Assembly: GCA_950022295.1 (NCBI GenBank)
Contig: OX465598.1
Coordinates: forward strand, 338,905,324 to 338,969,323
Reading direction: 5' to 3'
DNA: 64,000 bases
From: Bromus sterilis
Lineage: Eukaryota > Streptophyta > Magnoliopsida > Poales > Poaceae
A program made the position numbers and the translations under genes. Positions 21,072 through 33,399 of the stretch are shown here, in pieces. Below the pieces are notes generated by a model, which did no database searches, was not told the DNA's origin, and saw only the letters and a program-made list of their open reading frames with translations. Positions within the stretch are counted from its first letter, which is position 1, and each line of letters starts with the position of its first letter.

Positions 21072-23146
21072 ATGGCGAAGCAGGAGGTGGTGTTCCGGCC
21101 GGACATGGGCGGCATAGCGGCGGCCGCAGCCATGCCGGGCTCCTCCTCCAGCCTTGAGATCTTCGCATGCCGCCGACCCTGCGCCACGAACTGGGTCGTC
21201 GAGGCCATGCGGGCGTCCTCGCCGGCCCGCTCCTCAGCCGACGACGAGTACGCCGCGTGGACGGTGAGTTTTCCGGCTGGTTTGATTCGATTAGGCGCGC
21301 GCGTGCCCGGGCATTGCTGCCTGCGCGCGCGTGCCATGCGGGTGGTTTGTTGTTTTCCGTCCATTGCAATGGTGATCGAGTTGCTTTTCTTGGTTGGCGC
21401 GTGCAGAAGAAGCACCCGTCGGCGCTGGCCAGCTTCGAGCAGATCGCGGCCGCGGCCAAGGGGAAGCAGGTGGTCGTGTTCCTGGACTACGACGGCACGC
21501 TCTCCCCCATCGTCTCCGACCCCGACACGGCGTTCATCAGTGCTGAGGTGAGAGCCATCGTCCTCGTCATGGCTAGCTAGCTAGGTACTTCAAGTTCAGG
21601 TTGAACTCCTTGACGCTGACATCGTCGTCCATGCGCTTAATGATCCAGATGCGGGAGGCGGTGCGCGGCGTGGCGGAGAACTTCCCGGCGGCGATCGTCA
21701 CCGGGCGGTGCGTGGAGAAGGTGCACGGCTTCGTGGGCCTGTCGGAGCTCTACTACGCGGGCAGCCACGGCATGGACATCAAGGGCCCGGCCTCCAACGT
21801 ACGCTCGCCATCCATCTCTCTCCAGCATCTCTTTATCACGCAAGAATCTAGCTCGCCATGCATGGCCCGCCCATTCCTCCCCAATCATTTGCGCCTGATT
21901 TGATTCCATCAATCATTCATTCCTCCCGATTTGCAGGCGGGAGAGGTCCTGCTGCAGCCGGCTCGCGAGTTCCTCCCGGTCATCGCCGAGGTACACATGA
22001 GCATAGTTAGTTGAGGCACGAGGAACTCACCGACGGCGCATGTTCTAACAAATCTCACGTTTTCTTTCTGGGTTTCTTTTGTTCGGGTGCCAGGTTTACG
22101 AGGCTCTGGTGGAGAAGACCCAGAGCACGCCGGGGGCTAGGGTGGAGAACAACAAGTTCTGCCTCTCCGTGCACTTCCGATGCGTGGATGAAAAGGTAAT
22201 CGTTCACCAATCAAACTCAGTGAATCCAAGTCAAACAAGAAGGTTTTTAAGTTAATCAACGATATCCTCGTCAATCTCAACTGCTCCCATCCGCTGTGCA
22301 GAGTTGGAGTCCATTGGCGGAGCAAGTCAAGGCGGTGCTCCAGGACTACCCCGATCTCAGGCTCACCGAAGGCAGAAAGGTCCGTTTGATTGGCCATGAG
22401 CGATCTGAATTCTGACCACACGCCCTCGAACCGTGGATCGATCATGGAGTTACTAGTTAATTAACATTGTTGGTTCACTGAGTGTTTAATGAATCTACTG
22501 GGTGTAGGTTTTGGAGATCCGGCCGTCCATCATGTGGGACAAGGGCAAGGCCGTGGAGTTCCTGCTCCAGTCTCTCGGTAAGTGCCACTGCCACTGTCAC
22601 CCCCGTCTTCTTCGTCTTCCTCCATCGCCATTAAGAATCTTGGTCCCTCTCTCTAGGATTCGACGGACGCAGCGACGTGCTGCCGGTGTACATCGGCGAT
22701 GACCGGACCGACGAGGACGCATTCAAGGTGCATAAACTAAACTTAAACTAACCCACAACTGCTGTCCTTGTACAGATGTTAATTATGATTTCACTGGTTT
22801 TGGATGCTTGTTGCAACCGTTCTAATCCTCCGATTTTGTTGATGTCAACTAGATGCTGAGAAAGGGAGGTGGCGATGGCCTGGGAATCCTTGTCTCCAAG
22901 TGCCCCAGGGAGACGGACGCCTCCTACTCTCTCCAGGACCCCACCGAGGTACATTTATACACATACAGCACTTATCATGACGCACATCCAGCCTGCTTAA
23001 TCTAGTCACCGGTGATTGTATTGTATCTCGATCACATTGATTAATTTGAATCTCCTTGTTTTCGTCAGGTCATGGAGTTCCTCCACCGGTTGGTGCAGTG
23101 GAAGCGCCGGCGATCGCCATCGCCGGCGGTGCGCGCAAGGGTCTAG
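21072..23146 (+). CDS. TPP: Trehalose-6-phosphate phosphatase, ten exons
   Basis: Exons: 21072-21263, 21407-21547, 21649-21798, 21937-21990, 22094-22195, 22302-22379, 22508-22577, 22657-22727, 22853-22948 and 23069-23146. All joins are GT-AG and in frame, giving 343 residues. The enzyme removes phosphate from trehalose 6-phosphate to give trehalose, the last step of the pathway that plants use as a sucrose signal. HAD-family motifs are present: FLDYDGTLSP (nucleophile Asp91, Asp93), AIVTGR (about 126-131), YYAGSHGMD, ENNKFCLSVH, WDKGKAVEFL and GDDRTDEDAF (276-285). The N-terminal 64 residues are variable in the family. The chosen ATG (context GCGCCATGGCG) opens the first exon with no earlier in-frame ATG in the leader. 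The C-terminus is unusually Arg/Ser/Pro-rich. Length is slightly below the usual 350-390. It looks intact. Confidence 0.92.
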
Positions 23147-23200
23147 CACAGTCATCACCGTTTGGCATGTCTCGCCATCTATCAAGAAGTTTAAGACTGT

Positions 23201-23282
23201 TTTATTTAGCTGTACTTATTTCCTATTGTAATTGTAATGTACTGTAGCTGGTTAATTAGTTTATTTAGCTGTACTTATTTCC
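23201..23282 (+). repeat. 23-base direct repeat in the TPP 3' UTR
   Basis: The same 23 bases (starting TTTATTTAGCTGTAC) occur at 23201-23223 and 23260-23282, 59 bases apart. It is a short local duplication in the likely 3' UTR. Confidence 0.7.
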
Positions 23283-24616
23283 GTATGTAAGAACCCTTTC
23301 CGTATGCAGTTCTCGCTTTGTACCTTTGTTGCATGGGTTTGGGAGGGATTGCATCTGCAAGCTAGGCTGCCCCTCACCAATTCCTTTTTTATTTTATTTT
23401 CTGCGGGTATATTCCCCTGGATGAAGAAGACTATCAGATCTGGACATACCAGTTAAGTGTAATATATATGTAAGAATCTTAATGGCGAGAGTTATCACCT
23501 TGTCTTCTTAAGAGCTTCCTTAAAAAAGATTGGAGATCGCATGCTGCTTCTTTTTCTCTATTTGTTTGCGCATGTTGTTGATGATCATGCTAGCTACCAG
23601 CAACTAGCAGGGTAGCACAGCTCCGCACAGGAGACACAAGGTTGAAGGTTTCTTGATTCAAAGGAATTAGTAGGAGTTTTTAGAAAATTGGATTTCTTAG
23701 AAAAATAATAATCTATGTTGATCCTTTGATTCCCTCGGTTCAAAGGATCAACTGTACTACTTCCTCCGTTCACAAATAAGTGATATTTGTAAATGGAGGG
23801 AGTACGTATGCCATACAAAATCTACAGTTCAGTCCCTTTTTTTTGTACAATTTAGCAGAGCGTAGTACAGTTTCGCACTCTTTAGGCCCAATTGGTTAAG
23901 TTTGCCACATTCTATCATAGCCTTTTCTGTTTGGAAAGGAGGTACACTGCCGGCCTCTGTATTTGGTGATGCACATGAACTTTTTTTATTTTTTTGTGAT
24001 TCCACATGAGCATTTTATTTTCTAGAATTTGAAAATGCATGAGAAAATTAAATTTAAACGGAAGAGCCAATTCATTTGGGTACATTACAATTACAATAGG
24101 AATTACATGCTACACCTTCACCTCATGGCTCAGTGTCTCACATAATTCTACCGTCTACCATATACCACCATCCAAATACGGCAGGCCTACTTTCTCCAAG
24201 TGTTTGTACCCAAAAACCAAAGAATCCCTCTCCTCCACACGCTGCAGTAAGCACCACACACGGATGCAACAATGAGTAGACACGAAAATAACATGTAGAA
24301 GTAGGAAATAAGAAATTCATCCGTTAGTAAGTTTTTAGGACGGTTTGACATAACACAACAGAAAGCACACACTCATGAAAAGGTTTGAACTTTTTGTCGT
24401 CTATACCCCCCACCCCACTACCTACTTCCCAAACATATTACAAACACTAGTTATTGTACATAATCCCGTTTAATGCAATCAATACTCAACCATGGACACT
24501 AAAATAAGCTTAGGATGGCAATAAATTTCGCATTATGTCCGCATTGGCGGGAAAATTGACCATTGGTAGGTCAACCACCTAAATGACACAAGATTCGATA
24601 AGGAACAACTCCCTGA
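23283..24616. other. Intergenic sequence downstream of TPP
   Basis: AT-rich with no convincing gene. It contains one very short Stowaway-like palindrome (23760-23802) and otherwise nothing recognised. Confidence 0.5.
23760..23802. mobile_element. Miniature Stowaway-like palindrome, 43 bp
   Basis: CTTCCTCCGTTCACAAATA at the left pairs with ATTTGTAAATGGAGGGAG at the right. TA lies on both sides (23758-23759 and 23803-23804), as for Stowaway/Mariner elements. The interior is reduced to a few bases. Confidence 0.65.
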
Positions 24617-24898
24617 GGGCTCTCCCAATGCATTGTTTCTTAGCACAATATCATAGGAGCAATTAAAACTTAAGATACAACTATCACAATGCATTGTATC
24701 TTAGAGGTTGTATCTTATTTAATGATTTTACCTTCATGCATACATGTAATTGGTCTAGTCATGCTTTTTACATATGGCTACGTGCAAGGGTTGTATCTTA
24801 GCTAAGATACAACCTCCTTCTTTTTCTTCATTAAGTACCATGCCACATAAGAAAAATACCTATGATTTCGTGCTAAGATACTAGCATTGGGAGTGCCC
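24617..24898. mobile_element. MITE of 282 bp, TSD TGA
   Basis: Terminal inverted repeats start GGGCTCTCCCAATGC at the left and GGGCACTCCCAATGC at the right (reverse strand). Similarity extends over about 40 bases (CTTAGCAC, ATCATAGG). TGA flanks both sides (24614-24616 and 24899-24901). The 3-bp duplication suggests the Tourist/PIF-Harbinger class. The interior has a second palindrome around TATCTTAGCTAAGATAC. Confidence 0.7.
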
Positions 24899-24901
24899 TG
24901 A

Positions 24902-25774
24902 GACGACAATGCGGTCATGAAGGAGTGATGTTTGTGGTCCTTCCAAAGCAGTACATATATAGAGGGTACATCCAATGAAGGACGAACCATGTTTTTATTT
25001 TAGAGAACATATAACAATGACTTTGGGAAGGGAATGTCACTCATATGTAACGATTTGCTAATCTATCTAACCATGGACAAACGAGGTTTGTTTCATCCCA
25101 AAGGTTTTGAAATTCTATGCCTAAGTCAATGCAACTGATGTCCACAGGAGCTACCAATCAAAACCCTAATCCTACCAATGTGGATTGTCAGGGCCATCTT
25201 CTACTATTGAAACGTGAAGAGGAACGGAGTCTGTCCTACTTGATAATATGGATCGTGAATTTTCCTTCCGATCCCGAAGTTGTGTGGTTAAGCCATCATG
25301 TCTTTTGCATGTAGCAGACAGTCGCTCTGCGGATTTCATTAACATAGAGGACAAAGAAAAGTGTGGATTACAAAATATAGGTATGAGGTTGGTTGTAGTT
25401 GCCACGTAGTCTTTTTAATCATCCATTGGTCTCTTGTAAGCCATCATGTTTCGTCAATGCTTGATGAGCCAAAAAATTGTCCCAGAGAAGCCAACATCGG
25501 CACACACCGCTTGTTGCCATGATTTTCTGACGTGGAACAAGGAGCACACACGACCACCACTATGCATGGCCGACGACCGCTACCATCCAACACAACACAA
25601 AAGCATATTTAAGTCGACAACACAAAACATAACTCATAAATGCATACTTTTTCTAGAATCCAATTTGAGAAAATCTCCAGTAGTGTATCGATTTGCCCCC
25701 AACTCCTTGAGCCAGCCGCCGCCGGAGGTAGCTCAGATTTGGTTGCATTATGTGTGCCCATGTTTACGACGGGC
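24902..25774. other. Intergenic sequence without recognised features
   Basis: Short ORFs only, with no domain or element ends recognised. Confidence 0.4.
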
Positions 25775-25802
25775 GGGGGGGGGGGGGGGGGGGGGGGGGG
25801 GG
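25775..25802 (+). repeat. Poly-G tract, 28 G
   Basis: Twenty-eight consecutive G, directly preceded by GGGC. It could form G-quadruplex structures. The length may vary between individuals or be affected by sequencing error. Confidence 0.85.
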
Positions 25803-27984
25803 TGTTACTTTTTCCATGCCCCGAGCTTCTATGGCGAGTAGGAGCCTTTGAGCGAGAATGATGACTGGAGTTTAGGTCAAAAGCATATGTATGTGGATAC
25901 TTTTGTGGTTGTTTTTGTACTATATACTTTGGGGAATAATTTATTCATTAATAAAATGGTGAGGTATTATCAACTAGATATGTTCACACACATCGGATGA
26001 GATGCGTCGTGCATGCTTCCAAAGTCCCCTTGATCGTCTCATCAGCTATATGTTTTTAATAAAAATTGTAGCATGATAGTTGTCTCAATATGTGTGGTCC
26101 AATTAAGTCCTTCTTGGCGTTGGTAATATAAGCTTTGAGTTAAAGGCTTAAAGCTGCACTAAAAAAATGACATGCATGATGGGTGCTTGAACACATCACC
26201 GGCATGAGTTTTATATGTTGCATTACGTATCCGATATCATATTAAGAACATACATATACATCAATTAGTGTACGCGTGATAGCGCTAGTGTAAACAATGC
26301 TGATGCCCTCTCTAAACATAGTTAGTTAGGTAGGTAGAGTGATATCTTTCTAATGGATGCTCTCTTCCTGTGAGATCTGCATGGAGATAAATAAGCGAGG
26401 GAATAAATGTACCCTAGTGAATGTCCTAGTAACCATGATACCACCACCTTGCCCTTTTTTATCAATGATCACTAATGGAGTCCCCTTTAGTTTTGTCTTA
26501 CAATGTACAATTCTTTTCATTTTGCTTTCCATATTATATGCAACTAAATTGATTATCCTGCTAATCTATTTGTCTCAGTATGTAAACATACATGGAAAAT
26601 GACTCACCCTACGAAAGAAAGAATGTAAAAAATGTTCAGCCATTTCAATTCTATCTACATTCACTTATATAGTATCTCACGCCTTGTTATGGAAATTGGT
26701 TGCAATGTATTTCAATGATATTTTTTTATATGAACATGAATATTTTGGAGTGATAATATAAGAACTGAAACTGTAATACGTATGATTAATGCGTAATTAT
26801 GAGTGATCTATTGAATATAAGTTGCATAATATAACTAAAATATTAGAGCCATTTTACTTGCATGGTTGCATATTTAGGTGGGCATTTTCTCATCTATTGT
26901 TGCATGTCGAGCTGACATAATTGCATGTTCAGATAATATGTTAGTATGGATCACCTACTTTGTTATGTACGATTATCCTAATTATATCGAATAAATATTT
27001 AGTAATTACAAAATAGATCAATATGAGTAATGTATGTAATTTTAGTTTTACTTATCTTATTATTAATCTTAATATTTGGATTCCATGTGACCAAATCTTG
27101 TTACAATATATTATAATCGAATCCTGCGTCAAGACGTGGGGCATGTATCAGATAGATGTTTCGTCATTTTTAAAAGAAACACAATTGTTTTCACCGTGAG
27201 AAAAGCATCTCAACAAGCATCATAAGTGGAAAAATGAGACAACTTAACAAGTAACCATGCATGCAAAACTTTTAGCCATTTTTACTCTACTATATGGTAC
27301 TTATAATCAATAGATATTTTAAAAATATAGAACGACCAAATACTAGTAGTGCAAAAATTCATGTTTCAAACCACTAAACCTTATTGAAATGTATTGCCAC
27401 ATGTAATAGGTATTGTATTTGCAAACTTGGCGGCGCTGAATTGACTAATTAAGTATGTGTTCCCTACCTAGGAAATGATTCTTCGCCTCAATAAGCCGGC
27501 CCTGGCGGACTGTTTATCCCATTTCCGGCAATCATCTCCACTGTTTAGCACTGAGAGGACGGTGCTTAAAAACGTTTGCTTCTTTTAATCCCAGATCATG
27601 TGCCAATAAATTGATTCTCTGGGGACCATGTATGTTCTAGGAATCATCGTACTGTACATTTTCAAGTCATGCCAATGAAACGACTCTTCTCGTCCCAAAA
27701 TATTAATAAACAAAAAGATTCCTCTTCATGAGTGAGGTGGCTGAACAGTATCCTCTCGTTCCAATCACACACAAGTATGCAACATCTGGTCCATAAGGAT
27801 CAAGGAGCTGTGCGTCATTGATAATTGAGTCGGCAGGGACAGGTTTTTTTTTTCACTGGCATGTGTATGGCTCCGAAATATGTGAACTGGGCCGAAACTA
27901 AACAATCGTTTGGATCATATAACCAAGCATCGACCATCATTTAATTTTTTACGAAATTAGAAAAATAGTATGTGAATTTTAAAA
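25803..27984. other. AT-rich intergenic sequence
   Basis: No gene, element end or repeat array was recognised. ORFs are short and low in complexity. Confidence 0.4.
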
Positions 27985-30900
27985 CGAAATCACTAATTAT
28001 AGAGTACTCGTAGCAACGAACACGTCCACTTCTTCCGCGCTCGACAAGTGGCCCTCCGCGTGCGTGCCAAGTGACGCAATCTGGCGGTTCCCTTTTTCCT
28101 TTTTTATGGAGCATGCGGCGTGCCTTTCGTGCAAGCATGGACGTGCCTTTTTTTTAAGAAGCACGACTCGTGCATTTTTTTAAGAAAAATGACCGTGCCT
28201 CTTTTTTAGAGGCACGACTCGTGCCTCCTTTTTAAAGGCACGACGCGTGCCTCCTGCGAAGACACGATCGTACCTTTTTTTATTTTATTCATCAAAATGT
28301 AAGTAAAAAACGTGCAAAAACCGTAAAAAACAAAAAAAACTATTTTAAACATCAAAAATACGTACACAAAAATTAAAAAAAGGAAATATCGAGGAACATT
28401 GGAGATGCGACATGTGGGGTGTTGTGAGCCTAATAAAGCGCTCACTGGACCGGGCCGCGAACAAGCCTCAAAGTTGTTAAAATGTGTGTACATAGGCCCA
28501 TTTGAGGCTCCTCGGCCTGGCCTAAGCTAAATAGGGGTCGAAAGGAGAGCAACTTAGCGCTCCTTACAAGGCTCGCGCAACGATCAGTTTGGTGGGCTGA
28601 CAGCACGCCACGTGTCGCGTGCTGATCATTCCTGCGAAATTTCTTTTTTATATATACTAGTAAAGGTGCACGTGCACGCACGTCTCAATCAATATATGTT
28701 TATTTTCAACAAAAAAAGTGGAATGCACACAAGAAACAAATACAAATTGAGTATGTATGTCATAAAGTTATAGCAATGCACTTAACGTGAGTCAAAAAAT
28801 ATATAATTGCACTCAAATTCAATAACTTGCCATTACAGAAATAATATGGTGTGCTTCTCAGGTCTCACACACAATAGTTATATAAAAACCTTCAACCTTC
28901 CGCATTCCATCTAAGTATTTCTTTCATTGAAATAATGCTCTAATAAAGTACATTTTAGTCTAAGATTAATCACTTAAGAACCATAGATAGATGACAGTTA
29001 GATGAATTGTGTATGCATATTCGTAGCACGGCAACCCAATGATATTGCTCTCGAGTTGATCCGTATTAGCATCACAACTTAATGTGCTTTCTTAATCCAA
29101 GTCACACCCGGATGTGCATATACTTCAAGCTAAGAAACCATGTTCCTTTCTTGTTTTATAACATGATGTCCTCCCGTCATGCTTAGCAGGACCTATAAAG
29201 CCTTCTTTTCCACCCAAACATTCTACCTAAAAGAGTTCATTCATCAGTGTCATAACAAAAATGACCCAAACTGATGAAAGCTATCTAGGAAACAAAGCTT
29301 CTAGACGAAATAAAATAACCATTCAACCTACAGCGAATAAACAATATGATAATGACTCAATTAATGCTAGAGACTTAATTAAATTATAGCTAAAGCTCAG
29401 CATCCACATTTTTTGACATCAATAATCATGTAAGTTTGATATTCTCACAAATTTGGATATAAAGTAGTGTTCCGTCTTATTTTCAAGAGGAAACAAGCTC
29501 GGCTTCACATATCAATTAAAAAGGCAATAACAAAACAAAGATCACGTCATCCACCAGACTCAAAAGGGTAGTCACTTCCTTTTTTATTAATGCAGCCAAC
29601 ATTAATTTGAATTGATCATAACCCGAAGTGGGCGCTAGTTACCAATTGAAAAAACATAGAAATACCAGAGTCCTAGCAGCCATCTGCGGAAGAGAAACCA
29701 CTTATGCTACGCATGTTGGTATATCCTACGTCTTGGGCATACCTCGGGTAGGGATATGTTTCTGGCCTTGCAAAAGCTCGTGCTTCAGCCATCAGTCCTG
29801 AACCTGTAATATCATATGTCGAACACTGCAACCAGAAAAACCAAAGGTGCGATCTTATAGGACCACATATATAGCAGGCAGTTAGACTGTGAATACTGGA
29901 ACCACATATCTAGCTAGTTCGTGTGCACGTGCACCCACGTCTTTGCGATAAATATACAATGTTTTCCCTATTGTTAGTCTTGAACATAGGTAGAGCGATC
30001 ATCGTAGTACTAATCAAAGTTACACTCTCACACTGATCCTTCCACCCATGTAAGGGCAACATATGCACCGGCTAACCACGGCGATTCTAGCGTGTATCCA
30101 TGAATCTATACTGGAGGTGAGGCACAAGTGCTACCTGCATAGATATATAGAGTGCTTCCATCACTTTAGTAAATTGATTGTAAATTTTCTCATTGTTCTC
30201 TACTATTACGAATTATGTTCAAAGCATCCCGAAATCATGAGTACGACAGTTCTCACGAAATTCTAGAAATTATAGTTTGTACTCATGTGAATTGGTGAGT
30301 ATTCACTTTAGTATCAAGTTTGTCAAAAATATATCCTCCCTTATTTCTATCTAGAGAAAACCAAGTAAGCAAAGCATATTTAGTTCAACTAACATTGGAA
30401 GATATCAGAAGGTAATCCTTCAATCGCCGTGTATATACGTAGTTCGACCTCTACACTATTCAAGTATTTTACCGAATCTTTACCAAGGAATTTAAACTGA
30501 AAGGTAAATATTCTTAACAGTGACAGACTCAGTTTCAACCTTCAGCATACTAAAAAGGATCAAAGTAATTAACATCAGAACTGACAAAAGTCAAAGCTAA
30601 AACATACAGTAAAAATTAACAAAAAAGTTGTGAAAAGGCATATGCTTACAGAAATAGTTTCTCAGAAGAATGGCTCATCATGTAAAAGCAGAGTCATTTA
30701 AGCGCTTGTATATGCATTGCCTATACTTTATCCTGCCGTGACATTTCTTTTTAGGATCAGATAAGAACAGACTTTCTTGCTTGGATCAGACCTGCAACTT
30801 CCTTAGAGGCAAACTATTAATATTTTCAACTTCAGCGTACAACAACCAACAATCAAACTCTTGAATCCAGGTAAGCTAGATGAGTAAATAGGTGATTAAG

Positions 30901-33014
30901 AAACATAAAGTACAAAATAAATACATTTAGTTTTTCTGTTGCGTGAGAAAAAAAAGAACACAGAAACAACAAAGGTATTATTTCCTTGCTGATCTGAAAA
31001 ATCTACAACACCCATTTCTTCAGTGCTCAACATGGAGGTCTCTGATTAGGTGTTTTCTCATCTCTAATCTACGTGACCCATCCAAAAAATTGTAATTGAA
31101 TAAATGATGTGTACAACAGTATCACTGGGTTAGAAGGAAATTATTATAGATATTTTTTGTGCAGACAAATGTTCAAGAGATCAGAAAAAGTATTATTCCT
31201 CAAAAGCTTGAAGAATTAAAATATTAGGACTGAAGCATTAAAAAATAAAGTCTGACCTAACATAAAATTTACAAACCTCTGCTTTAGAGGCTGCATATTC
31301 TACCAACTGCCTGTGTAGAAGAAATGAAAAAGTTTGATATGAGGGAATTGAACAATAACTAATCCATCAATGTTAGTGTTAACCACATTATGTACCTTTT
31401 CTATATGATTGCTGAAAACAACAAGGCCCTGATTCCTTTCCGTTGCTGCATCTGCAGTTTGTTCTCCTTTTCAATGGTTCAACCTGTATAGGAATTGAAC
31501 ATCTGCCAGTGTTACATCTAGCAAAACAATGAAACAGTATAATAAGGTTATATATGGATGAAGGGAGGTCTAGCATAGAAAGAGAGCAATCAGCCAATGA
31601 GGGGAACTCGTCGAACATGTGGTAGGCATCCACGCAACACATGGTGCCGCCTCTGCCACCTCGCTTCCCTGGGGCATTCGTGCATCACGCTACCACACTT
31701 GTGGAGGGTGTATCAGCACCTTGTACATTACTGTCGCACAAAGGAGCAGCGGCAGTCGCTTCCATCCTTGTTTGTGCGGAAGAATAACGGCGGCCGCGCA
31801 GAGGAACAACAACATCGATTCTGCATCGTCGGCTATGCGGAAGGATGGCGACGGAAGCATCTTGTGCTGACTCCTATGCCCCATAGCTGAAGATGGTAAT
31901 GGTGATAGCGCGGTTCTTTCTAAAGTGGCGACCGGGAAGCCCAATGTCCTCGTCGGAGGAGACGACTCCTGCGGAGACATGGAGCATCAGCGGCGGCGTG
32001 CATGGTTAGGTGTGGGGCGGAGGCCGGAAGAGGAGGGCCGCAACGGGCGTGGTGGCAGGGATCGCCCGATCCAGGCGTCGTGCGAAGGGGAGTTATGGAT
32101 GCTGCGATGTGGGGGGATCAATTTAGGAGGGCGGTTTTGGTATTGTTCCGTGATTTCGAGATAAGGATCATTGGCCGGATCGGAGCAGAACCGAGGGAAT
32201 CTTGCGGGCAAAACATTACATCTCAACCGTTCATTTTTTAGGCAGACCATTGAAGTAATCTGGGATGTATGATATGGGTTAGCTGATTTGATCAGCCGGT
32301 ACTGATTAACCTGTGTACGTTTTGTCGTGTGGTTATAGGAAAACTAATGTTTGCTGTTTTATTAGTAGTGGAGAGGAGATTTGTGCATGCATTTTTCGCC
32401 GTTTAGATGAGTTTTTTTGGTTTTTTGCTTTCCCGGTTTTCGTGCAGTTTTTCCTTATATTTTGGAGATTTTTATTATTATTTCAAAAAATAAAAATAAA
32501 AAAACAGTTAAAAAAGAGAGGCATGATCGTGCATCTCATAGAGCCACGAATCTGCTTTCACAAGGGGCGCGTTGTGTGCCTCTAAAAATGAACGATCTGT
32601 GCCTCCAAAAAAAGGCATGAACTTGTTTCACGTGGAAGCATACTTACGCGACAGGCATGTGTCGTGCCTCTAAAATCGAGGTATGCCGTGTGCCTTTAAA
32701 AAAATAGGCGCGCCACTCGTTCCTAAAAAAAAACACGAACGTGCATCTCATAAACATAAAGGCACAGATATGCTTCCACGAAAGACATGTCGCGTGCCTT
32801 AAAAATAGGCACGCCCCGAGCCTCCCAAAAAAGCACGATCGTGCTTCGCATGGGGGCCCGAATATGTTTCTGTGAAAGGCACATCATGTGCCTCTAAAAA
32901 AAAAAAGACAACATTCATATCGCGAGAAGTTGCGTGCATACAAAGCACCACTTGTCAAGCGTGAAGAATGTTGACGGATTCGTTGGACAAGTACTCGTTA
33001 ATTAGTGACCTCGG
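27985..33014. mobile_element. Long-inverted-repeat element (MULE- or foldback-like), split by a Helitron
   Basis: The left arm, about 27985-28400, is the reverse complement of the right arm, about 32395-33014. Shared landmarks are TCACTAATTA, GAGTACT, CCACTTGTC, several GGCACG...CGTGCC subunits, and a T/A-rich inner segment. The middle is occupied by a Helitron (28657-32379). Without it the element is only about 1.3 kb, mostly arms. No matching 8-10 bp TSD was found, so the exact ends and class are uncertain. The arms contain many short GGCACG/CGTGCC palindromes in a row. Confidence 0.6.
28657..32379 (-). mobile_element. Non-autonomous Helitron, 3.7 kb
   Basis: On the minus strand the 5' end is TCTCCTCTCCACTACTAATA at 32379. 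The 3' end is a GTGCACGTGCAC palindrome followed by CTTTACTAG at 28657. Flanking bases are A (28656) and T (32380), as expected for insertion between A and T. A second similar 3' terminus occurs inside at about 29914 (CTAGTTCGTGTGCACGTGCAC). The part at 31560-32240 is GC-rich and could derive from a captured gene 5' region, but no product was recognised. No Rep/helicase ORF is present. Confidence 0.65.
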
Positions 33015-33399
33015 GCCGAAAGGGACTTTTCAATCTCACCTGGCTTGAATAGGGCCGAAAATGTTTTCGGCCTCGCACAGAATGGAAACCCAAGATCCAG
33101 GCCTCTCATCGTGCGGCCACTTCATTATTTTTCAGATCGGAAATGGAATATTTTTTGAATTTAATATTTTTTCCTTTTTCCTCTTCCACTTGTTTGTGTT
33201 TCCCTTCAAATATTACCGTGTCGTTAATAAAGATTAAAAACCCTAAGTTATGCTTGAGGGAATTATCTTAAAGGAGCAGTGCATGGTCAACCCATTCTTC
33301 AAATTCCCAGCATGCTAACTGCACAAATACGTGTAAACGCAAAATGCTAGCATAAGGGTTAATTCAAATCATAAATAAAAAAGAAAGAGAGAAAGAAAT

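Noticed and set aside
21011..21912. Long minus-strand ORFs over the TPP exons
   Set aside because: They are antisense shadows of GC-rich coding exons with no matching domain.
26350..26602. Pair of opposite ORFs of 60-81 residues
   Set aside because: No domain, no supporting signals, AT-rich intergenic composition.
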